Origin: Chinchilla lanigera
Taxonomy: Eukaryota > Chordata > Mammalia > Rodentia > Chinchillidae
Assembly (NCBI RefSeq): GCF_000276665.1
Contig: NW_004955405.1
Location: forward strand, 10,216,076 to 10,280,075
Length of the DNA: 64,000 nt
Direction: 5' to 3'
Both the position numbers and the translations under genes were made by a program. Positions 56,340 through 64,000 of this stretch are shown here, in pieces. Position 1 is the first letter of the stretch. Each line of letters begins with the position of its first letter. The notes under the pieces were generated by a model. It worked only from the letters and a program-made list of their open reading frames with translations, was not told the DNA's origin and ran no database searches.

Positions 56340-57750
56340 AAACAGGTGACAGAAAGGAAGAGAAGGGCGGAACCTGAGCCCCAGAGGCTTCAATATGAAG
56401 AAGTCTGGAAGAAAAGATGGAATTAGTAGGAAAAAATAAGAAATGACTAGTGAAGTTCAAAGGCAGTCAAGACTGTGTGGTATCACAGAAGACAAAGTGG
56501 GAAAGGTGTCTCAGAGAGAAAGGTAAATGAAGATGGCGTATCAGGGAGAAGAGTGAGAGCAGTCATGCCAAATGCTCCTGAGGACTGACTCTGAATTCAA
56601 TGGCATTAGTCATTTTTGAAGTTGATCACAGCAGCACCAGTGGAATAATGGGTGCAAAGGCCTGGCGACAGTGGATTATTCAAGACAGAAAGGAGGAGTG
56701 CAATTGCAAGGAGCAGGTACAGACAGCTCTTTTTGAGTGGTTAGAAGTATCAAAATGGGACAGCACCTGTGAAGGGCCGGGACCAAAAGAGCTGTTTTTA
56801 ATGGGAGAAATGGTACTTAAGTTTAGGAACTTACAGGAATAGTCCAGAAGGAAGAAAAAAAATTAATGTTGTCACAGAAAGAGAAGAAATTTACTAGAAC
56901 AATGTCATTGCATGTGTGAAGGGACTAGGGTCAATACGTATGTGGATATGTAAGGTGTCAGCCTTAGGTAAGTGTGTGGATGGTTTATCTCAAGTAAGGG
57001 GCAGAATACACGGATGCAGGAGGTTTGCCAAGGGTTTGAGTCCAGGGATGGTGTAAAATAGTTGTTCAGGAAAGGAGAATGGATAATGGACCAGAGAAAT
57101 ACAGTGAATTTCCCAGGCAGCATCAAGGACCTCAAAGTTTACAGTCATGAATTTAAAAGAGAACTGATCAAAGGGTAGTGTGCTTTCCTTTAGCCAAAAG
57201 CTCTATGGAGTAGGTAGAGAGTTAGGCTCAACCAGGGCTGGTTTTGATAAGTTACTGCAAAGTAAGAGAGAGGCAAAGGAATTAATAGAGCATGTGGCGT
57301 ACTGTTGTTTAAGCGTGGTCCTGGCTGTCAGATTTTTAAGCTAGGGAAGAAGAGAAGCAAAAGGGCAGGCGAGGAGCAGGGAAAGGTAGTAGGACCAGTA
57401 CGTCCTGATGAGGTCAAAGGGTTACTGTAGTTGAACATTAGATGGAAAAGACAACAGGAGAGGGAGTGAAATTGAGATAATGAAGGAGAGGTAATTGCTG
57501 ATAATAAATAACAAGATTAGATAGGATCATAAGAGTGGGTGGCTGAGGGAGGGTGGGAGAAAATCTCACTGGAGAAAAGAAGTTTGAAGAAACTGAGAGG
57601 TCAGACTATTAGGGAATCAGGTTGGCATGTAATTAAACTACCAAGGGTTAAGACAGAAGTTTTGGAGCGAGGGACTTAGCTAGGAAATGAACTTGTTTGA
57701 TTGATTTGATTGATTTTTGTTTGTCTGAGGCCAATAGGCTAACAAGTATT
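56340..57750 (-). mobile_element. Long ancient interspersed repeat, probably L2 (reverse)
   Basis: The purine-biased text (GAGGACTGACTCTGAATTCAATGGCATTAG, seen as GAGGACTGACTCTG / TTCAATGGCATTAG) and GCACCAGTGGAATAATGGGTG, AGACAGCTCTTTTTGAG and GATGCAGGAGG recall a widespread mammalian fossil repeat that I believe is L2 read in reverse. The family name is from memory only. Confidence 0.42.
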
Positions 57751-58462
57751 ATGGGGTGAAAGAGTTGTTGTGTTAGCAAAGACCCAGGCAAACACATTTT
57801 GACAGGACAGTCTGAAATCGAGATGGTCCTTAGAGGGCTTCAAGTTTACGCTCAAGTGAAAAATAAAGGTTAATTTGTCTGACACTGGCCGCTGGCAGAT
57901 CTCCCAGAGCGAGATTTTCCCCCGCAGGGCAGGAGCAATTGGTAAAGATCAAGAGAGAAGGCTGAGGTGGAGGAACAGGGCTGGAGGCCAAAGCTCCACA
58001 TGTCAGACACCTGGAACTGCAAACGTGGACCTGAGACCCTGTTGACACAGGGAGGATCTGGTACCCTGAGTGCACGCTGAGAAAGGGGGGACATTCAGCA
58101 GGATTTAGACCCCAGGCCCTCGTTCTTCCAGAGGAGACACTCGTGCTTCCCCGGTATGGGGCTTATTAGCCCACAGATTTGGACTACAGGTTCAAAGAGG
58201 TCACCGCACTGTCCCAGAGTGCAACAGGCAAAGGAGGAGCTGCACGCCTGCCTCACTGAGCCTCTCTGAACATGTATTCCTCAGGCCTAGCATGTGTGCA
58301 GTGAGGCCGCTCATCCTGTGTGCTCCATCAGCAGACATGATCGAACCAAACTCCCTCCATTTCTTCCTTCTAGCTTCTATTTTAAAGACCAGAAAAGATA
58401 AAGAATATTTTTTTCCTAAACAGAGATCCAGGATTTTGTATCACAATGTCTCTGTTTTGTAG
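57751..58462. other. Intergenic or intronic sequence
   Basis: GC-moderate and mostly unique. A weak reverse MIR trace may lie at 58180-58250. Two overlapping minus-strand ORFs (57830-58094) are unsupported. Confidence 0.4.
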
Positions 58463-58618
58463 AAGTTTGAGAAACTGGCTAAGAAAGTCCATAGAGGAAA
58501 CCCCAAGCCTGAAGACATTTTGCGCTACCAGCGGTGGGATGCTGAGGCGGGTGGCAGGCATGGGGAATCCTCCACAGCTCCCACAGTCATGGCAGAGGTC
58601 AAAGTGATCTTCAGCTGA
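58463..58618 (+). CDS. Candidate 3'-terminal coding exon, product unknown
   Basis: A strong acceptor (CAATGTCTCTGTTTTGTAG) precedes 51 codons ending in TGA at 58616-58618. The frame from the first base begins KFEKLAKKVHRGNPKPEDIL, continues RYQRWDAEAGG and ends TVMAEVKVIFS. The start is rich in Lys, Glu and Pro and coding-like, and the block is clearly GC-richer than its neighbours. One other frame is also open across most of it, which weakens the case. No AATAAA lies soon after, and a B1-dID SINE starts at 58765. It could instead be an internal exon with an unseen donor. The protein is not recognised. Confidence 0.4.
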   Translation, partial: KFEKLAKKVHRGNPKPEDILRYQRWDAEAGGRHGESSTAPTVMAEVKVIFS

Positions 58619-58764
58619 TTCGCCCCAGAAAGATTTTTGTTTTGTTTTGGTTTTGCATCGGACTCAAGAGAACTATTGCAGTTAGTTAGAGCTAGTACCA
58701 AATGCTCTTATGTGTGCTGTCTGTGATAAAGAACGCCTGTGTACCTCAAAACTAACAGATCCGA

Positions 58765-58960
58765 GGCTATAGGCATGGTGACACGTGCCTATAATCCCAG
58801 CACTCTGGGAGGCTGAAGCGGGAGGATTGCAAGTTTGAGTCCAGCTTTGGCAATTTAGGGATTTAACAAGACCCTGTCTCAAAATAAAAAACAAAAAAAT
58901 ACTGGGACGATAGCTCTATGTGAATACTGTGGGTTCAATCCCCGTACTGAGAAAAAAAAG
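58765..58960 (+). mobile_element. B1-dID composite SINE
   Basis: GGCATGGTGACACGTGCCTA ... CAAGACCCTGTCTC gives the B1 half. ACTGGGACGATAGCTCTATG ... GGTTCAATCCCCGTACTGAG gives the ID half, with an A-tail. Confidence 0.88.
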
Positions 58961-59284
58961 AGATAGATCCTGAACATTCAAATGGGGGCCACTACAATAC
59001 ATCTGCAATTTTTATTTAAAAATCAGAAACAATAAAAACTTTGTTGAATATCTATTTTACTTTCTCTCAAAATTTATAGACCGATACGAGCTAAAAGGCT
59101 TCCTCCTCCTACCTGATTACCAGCTGTCACATATCAGCAGTCTTGGATAATTACTAATGACATTTAAAGCTGAGTAAAATTCAAACATTAGTCTTGTAAT
59201 GCTGAATTCCATCATGAATTTGAGCTACTGACAAAAAGGAGATACAATGGTATAGTACAACATTGTGTACTTTAAAGTTAGACC

Positions 59285-59395
59285 AGTGTGAATTTGTATC
59301 ACTATCTCTTTGATCTTAAGGTTCACAATACCCTAAACCTCAGCTTCCCTTCTACAGAATGGAAACAACTAATAATGCTGAAAGCAATGATATTG
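59285..59395 (+). mobile_element. MIR SINE
   Basis: CCAGTGTGAATTTGTATCAC, CCTAAACCTCAGCTTCCCTT and ACAGAATGGAAACAACTAAT follow the MIR order. Confidence 0.65.
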
Positions 59396-59398
59396 TGG

Positions 59399-59518
59399 GT
59401 TTTTTTTTTTTGAGACAGGGTCTCACTATGTAGTCCAGGCTAGCCTCAAACTCATAGCAATCCTCCTACCTCAGCCTCCTGAGTGCTAATATTACAGGCG
59501 TGTGTCACCATGCCTGGT
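59399..59518 (-). mobile_element. B1 SINE, internally deleted
   Basis: The T-run and GAGACAGGGTCTCACTATGT ... ATTACAGGCGTGTGTCACCA is reverse B1, about 35 bases shorter than the copy at 43381. Confidence 0.88.
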
Positions 59519-59619
59519 GGCAATTTTGATCTACCATGAAAATTCAATATTATATGTGAAATATCTACTACAGTGGTTAGAATAGAATTAATACTCAATT
59601 AGTGGCAACTATTTGTCTT

Positions 59620-60010
59620 ACTTGCTCTTCTCACTACTGAGACAAACTACCCAGTACCTGAAGTTAAAGGAGGAAAGGCTTATTTTGCTCACAGTTTGTA
59701 GAGGTTTCAGCTTGTTCCAAGGCAGGGTGGCCTGGCAAAGGGTCATCGCAGAGGAAAAACAGATCAGGGCAGGCAGAAGACAGCAAAAGCAAGCAAGCAA
59801 GAGACAACCACTGCTCTTTCTGTCCCTTATATTTTAGACAGGCTACTTAGGGCGGGTAGCACTCAAACCCTTAACCCTAGCACCCTTATCCTAGCACTGC
59901 ACCATGAATCAATCCCAGCATCACACACTCTGTAGAGCTCCAGCCACCTCTGAAAAGCCCCACCTATGACAACATGAGGCTTTGGGGGGACACCTAGACA
60001 CAAGTCATAA
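59620..60010. mobile_element. LTR-like repeat, probably MaLR (relative of 43620-44020)
   Basis: CACTACTGAGACAAACTACC, GGAGGAAAGGCTTATTTTGC, CACAGTTTGTAGAGGTTTCAG and an end GGGGGGACACCTAGACACAA. Shares blocks with 43620-44020. Confidence 0.5.
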
Positions 60011-60764
60011 TACTATTACTGTCAATATATAAATCAGATACACTTGATTCACTATGGGATATGGGAAACTTTTTGATGCTTAAGGTGAACTCTACTAGCA
60101 GTCATATGTCACAAAAAAGTAATTCAGACAGCTGCTTCCATGCGGATTTCTGATCATGTGAGTCATTGTCAAAAACTTTGGCTGCCCTGACTAAAACTCT
60201 CACAGTTTTGCAAGCTGCTCCAGAAATGGTCACAGTATTTAATTTTTTTCTCCTTTAGTGGGAAAAGAGAAGAATGGAGCTTTTATCTGTGAGTGCTACA
60301 CATTTTTAGCCTCTCTGTTTTCTTATAAACATAAGACTGTCCAGAAGGAAGAGGCCCGGTCAATTTTAATCGTAACCACATCACTGTGATACATGGAGGT
60401 ATCATTAAGCTGTAAGGATGGTCTCCCAGAAAATTATCCTAGGCCCAAAATAGAGGAGGGGGGTTACCCCCATGTTTCTTCCAGAATCCACTCTCTAATC
60501 TACAGACACATCACCACAGGCTGAGGCTCTACGAAGCCATAAAGAAAACTAGGAATGCCCTCGCTTTTCTTTTTGATCACCTTCAAATCTCCTGCCATTC
60601 CTTCCCCTTGGCCAAAAGCAGAGCCAGAAGGCAAGACAACCTGACAAGTGCAAGAAGTAGGCCCTGTGGTGGAGGCGTTCCAGGGGCAGGCATGGATCTG
60701 CGGACCAAGCGGACAACGATGGGCAGCCAGGCCTTCTTTTCTGTTCCTTAAAAAGGCCAAGTTC
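60011..60764. other. Intergenic, nothing recognised
   Basis: No repeat or exon was recognised. Confidence 0.4.
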
Positions 60765-61115
60765 TTTTTAACATCAGGATATTCACTTTTTTATGCATTT
60801 CGCATCCTCTACCTGTATTTTTTTCCCCTCCGCTATTCATCCAGCTGCCTCTTACTATTCTTCAGGCCCCAGTTTAAATATCGCTTCCTCATGGAGGCTC
60901 TCCCTGGCTACCTATCTGAAGCAGGCCTCCCTACTATTATTTCTTTAGATTCCTCTATTCTTAAAATCTTCTTGATGAGACACATACCTTCCAGGTATTT
61001 GTTTAACATGTGGTTACCCAGTGACAAGGCGAATCTGTTTTACTTTCCCTTTCTATTATTAGAATCTAGCACAATGTCTAGCAGGTAGTAAAACCCTGGC
61101 ACTCAATAACACCAC
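60765..61115 (+). mobile_element. L2 3' end, well preserved
   Basis: GGCCCCAGTTTAAATATCGC, CCTCATGGAGGCTCTCCCTG, GCACAATGTCTAGCAGGTAG and CTGGCACTCAATAA reproduce the L2 3' region in order. The 146-codon ORF crossing it is incidental. Confidence 0.8.
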
Positions 61116-61627
61116 ACAATTATTTCTATCTATTTTTTTACTAGTAGTTGGTGATGGCAGCCCTTTCTGGTTATGTTTCTTTCTGGTTGCATTTTCTATT
61201 TTTTCTTTCTAAGAATTAGTAAACACAAAGTGTATATTGCATTGCCATGAACAATTTGTAAGCATCGTCTAGAACACCAGATTCCTGCAAGTTAAGGCAT
61301 TCTTTGAACTATCAAACAAAACCTATATTGGCAAACTTGAAAAAAACAGATTCTTTTTATTAAATGATCTCTAACTGAAAAGAGAAAGATATGTACAGTG
61401 GAGAAATTTATCATCTGCAAAATCTATTTGTGTTTCATGTAGCCTGGCTTGAATCTTTTTATTTTTGTTCCTTTAAACTATGGAATGATACATTTTCTTG
61501 GATGTTTCCTGAGGTTCCTTCATTAATTTTCTTCTATAGTCAATTTTTTTCAATAAAATTCAGCTTCCACTTCTTCTTTAGTATTTTTCCCTCTGCTTTA
61601 TAGAGTAGAGTAATGCCCTGTCTTTTA

Positions 61628-61735
61628 TTTTATTTTATTTTTATTTTTTGTTTTTTTTTCCGGTACCAGGAATTGAACTCACGACCTTGTGCTTGCCAGG
61701 CAGGCACTGTGGTGCTGAGCTAAATCCCCAGCTCC
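61628..61735 (-). mobile_element. ID-like SINE
   Basis: TTCCGGTACCAGGAATTGAA ... GAGCTAAATCCCCAGCTCC is reverse ID. The duplication GCCCTGTCTTTTA is perfect at 61615 and 61736. Confidence 0.96.
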
Positions 61736-62044
61736 GCCCTGTCTTTTAGAGATGAAATCAATCTGGACTTCTCATAAAGTGGGGCTGTTGTGTCCTTGGA
61801 CACTCTATCCCTGAAGTTTCCAGGCTTTCTTAACCTCAGGTTTCCAAGCTCTGTTGGCTATGTCCTTCCCAGACTGTGACGAAGAGAAAAATGCCTGTGA
61901 TCTCAGGAAGTGAGTTAGGAAGGCTAACAGGCTGGCGATGGGATTGCTAGATGTCTATCTTGGAGGCAATGAGCAGGGATGGAGATAGAGAGTCACTTCT
62001 GCCATAATTACCCTATGATGTATTTATTCATCAACATTAAACAA

Positions 62045-62168
62045 ATGCCTACTGTATATTAGACACTGTGCTAGAGGAGAGATGTAATTAGAATAAACTG
62101 ATTCCTGTTCTTCAGGAGTTCACTGCATACTATAGGAACAAATGCTAGTAGCAGATATTTAGAATTAA
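62045..62168 (-). mobile_element. L2 3' region (reverse), first part
   Basis: GCCTACTGTATATTAGACAC, GATTCCTGTTCTTCAGGAG and GTTCACTGCATACTATAGG are reverse L2 landmarks. The element resumes after the B1 pair. Confidence 0.6.
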
Positions 62169-62183
62169 TTATGTCAAATTCTT

Positions 62184-62336
62184 TTTTTTTTTTTTTTTTG
62201 AGACAGGGTCTCACTATGCAGTTCAGGCTGGCCTTGAGCTCACTTTGTAGCCCAGGCTGATCTTGAACTTGTGATGATCCTCCTGCCTCAGCTTCCTGAG
62301 TGCTGGGATTACAGGTGTGCCTTACCACACCCGGTT
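62184..62336 (-). mobile_element. B1 SINE (inverted partner of 62369-62526)
   Basis: The T-run and GAGACAGGGTCTCACTATGC ... CCACACCCGG is reverse B1. A 15-base perfect duplication TTATGTCAAATTCTT flanks it at 62169 and 62337. Confidence 0.97.
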
Positions 62337-62368
62337 TTATGTCAAATTCTTCAAGAAAGGTAAACACA

Positions 62369-62526
62369 GCTGGGCGTGGTGGCACACACCTGTAATCCCA
62401 GCACTCTAGAGGCTGAGGCAGAAGGACTGTCGTGAGTTCAAGACCAGCCTGGCTATAAAGTGAGCTCCAGGCCAGCCTGAACTGCACAGCGAGACCCCGT
62501 CTCAAAAAAAAAAAAAAAAAAAAAAA
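62369..62526 (+). mobile_element. B1 SINE
   Basis: GCTGGGCGTGGTGGCACACA ... GCGAGACCCCGTCTC plus about 22 A's. It lies head-on to the reverse copy 33 bases upstream, so a transcript of both could form a long hairpin. Confidence 0.95.
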
Positions 62527-62539
62527 GCAAGCACATAGC

Positions 62540-62830
62540 ATCATGGGATGACACGGCAGAACCCTAACACAGGTGTGAAGGTGGGGGATGGTGCAGCAAA
62601 GGCTTCCTGTGGTAAATGATGTTTGACCTGAAAGATGAGTCAGAGTTGCCTACTGTTCAGAAAAGAGAAGAATGCTCCAGAAGAAGGAAACAGTATGTGC
62701 AAAACTTACAGCAAAGTGTTATTGGGGAAAAATGAATAACTTCCTCGGGTGCACAACGGAGCAGGGAGTGGAATATGAACTGAAGAAGGAACCAAGAGAC
62801 TGGAAGTTGACAGATTGTACATTAGGTGGG
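62540..62830 (-). mobile_element. L2 (reverse), continuation
   Basis: GGCTTCCTGTGGTAAATGAT, GACCTGAAAGATGAGTCAGA and GAAGGAAACAGTATGTGCAA match L2 read in reverse. It continues the part at 62045-62168. Confidence 0.6.
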
Positions 62831-62929
62831 AATCTGTTCTTTTTCATTGGCTACTTCTGAACTAACTCAGATGAAAGAGAATTGGTGACAATGGGAAAAA
62901 AACCCCAACATTTAGCAGGTAGGCAGCAT

Positions 62930-63090
62930 GGGTTGAACCTTGGTCCTGCCACTGATTTGTCAGACCTAGAGCAAAGTTACTTAACCTCTCCAGGCCTCAA
63001 GCCACTTCAGTAGTAAGAAAGAGATGATATCTGCTCTAAAGGATCATCACTAGGACTAAATAATATATGTGTAGTCTCAGTAACTATGAG
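62930..63090 (+). mobile_element. MIR SINE
   Basis: TTGGTCCTGCCACTGATTTG, GAGCAAAGTTACTTAACCTC, CAGGCCTCAAGCCAC and GATCATCACTAGGACTAAAT follow the MIR order. Confidence 0.78.
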
Positions 63091-64000
63091 AGAATAAATT
63101 GCTATAATCAAGAATAACCACACAACTCCTCAAGTCACATACTTACGTGGATACAAACTAGATTCTGAGTTGTCTCTAGTTATTAGACATTTACCCTGCC
63201 TGAACTTGTTCAGATCATTTTGTTTGGTCTCTTTGGCTCTGTCCCTTTTATGGTAACACACACATTTCACAATTTTGTGTTGCTTAACTACCCAATGAAT
63301 GAGTTGTTGGAGTGAATTATTATGTCTTCAGATTCGTACTCATTTCATTTCCTTCATGTGATATAGTTTTCGAGCTAAAAGAGGTTATACAGCTTATCTG
63401 TGAAATTTGGAAACAGAGCACAAAGCTGGAATAGAAATAAGGGCTAATAAATAAGTTGGCTATCCTTCAGTGGGAGGATGGCTCAGTACCCTGGTAACTC
63501 TCTGTGTGAAATAATACACAGCAGCTGAAGGGAATAAGATCACTGTCTGTGAACTAACACGGCTACATTGCCAAGATCGCTTGTTAAATAAGAAGGAGGC
63601 TTCAGATGATTTCAAAGTGATACCATTATTCTCTGTAGAAAACCATAAAAGAGAGCACAAAATATTATTTTCTCTATGACTACACGCAAATGTATAAATA
63701 TACAGAAAAACTCTGGGAGAATACACACTACAGGGATATGACTGTTTATTATGATATGGGACAGTGTGTCAGGGCAGAGGGAGGCAATATTCCAAAGAGA
63801 ATTTTGGAATATTTTCCAATTTGGGTTATTTTCCTTTTTGGAAATATTTTAATTTTTGACAAGTAATGCTCACACTGTTTGGGTCATTTAACATTTGTTT
63901 TCCAGAAAAAAAAAAAAAAAAACAAAGAAAAAGAAAGGGCCTTTGGTTTGGATGAATCTGGCTTAACCCCTCGTCTCAGCAGCTGGGTAATTAACTCTGT
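63091..64000. other. Intergenic, nothing firmly recognised
   Basis: Mostly unique AT-rich sequence with an A-run at 63906-63923. The 88-codon minus-strand ORF (63460-63726) is unsupported. Confidence 0.42.

Noticed and set aside
62071..62544. The longest ORF in the window (157 codons, minus)
   Set aside because: It runs through two inverted B1 SINEs and their poly(A) tails, a standard SINE artefact.

Overview
The window reads as ordinary nuclear DNA from a mammal, almost certainly a rodent. It is AT-rich, CpG-poor and intron-sized. It is full of B1-type (7SL-derived) SINEs, tRNA-derived ID-like SINEs and composite B1-dID SINEs. It also carries older MIR, L2, L1 and HAL1-like copies, Tigger and Charlie (hAT) fossils, a few LTRs, and many CA, GA and TTTC microsatellites. 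The ID copies, with a 3' half resembling GGTTCAATCCC and a GGTACCG-like end, suggest a non-murid rodent. A hystricognath (mole-rat or guinea-pig group) or castorid is my guess, and I cannot settle it. Nothing looks bacterial, phage or plasmid: there are no dense ORFs, operons, ribosome binding sites or CRISPR arrays.

Layout. At 1-2.7 kb lies the 3' end of a plus-strand protein-coding gene. Three internal or terminal exons (1770-1890, 2194-2268, 2384-2470) have good splice sites and a shared frame, followed by a short 3' UTR and an AATAAA at 2639. A possible fourth exon is at 472-514. I do not recognise the protein. From 2.7 to 53 kb I see no gene I can support. This stretch is intergenic (or intronic on either strand) and made of layered repeats: L1 3' ends at 11.1, 17.9, 36.1 and 47.9 kb, an LTR at 15.4 kb, probable LTR pieces at 20.9, 40.3 and 43.6 kb, a HAL1/L1M copy at 48.7 kb, and about twenty-five young SINEs, many with visible target-site duplications. 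At 53.4 and 58.5 kb there are two unconfirmed exon-like blocks on the plus strand. The second has a strong acceptor and an open frame to a stop. The last 10 kb holds a solo-LTR-like element with a 50-bp internal duplication, long L2-type fossils and nested B1 copies.

Most translatable ORFs here are chance or repeat translations (Lys/Glu/Arg or Phe/Ser/Leu runs over TTTC and GA tracts, SINE or L1 readings) and are not annotated as genes. I found no convincing undescribed biological system. The points most worth checking are the unidentified gene 3' end, the two orphan exon-like blocks, and three repeat-poor islands at 10.3-10.75, 29.9-30.7 and 36.7-37.5 kb. All repeat-family names come from memory of consensus sequences, not from a database search, and boundaries are approximate to 5-20 bases unless target-site duplications are quoted.
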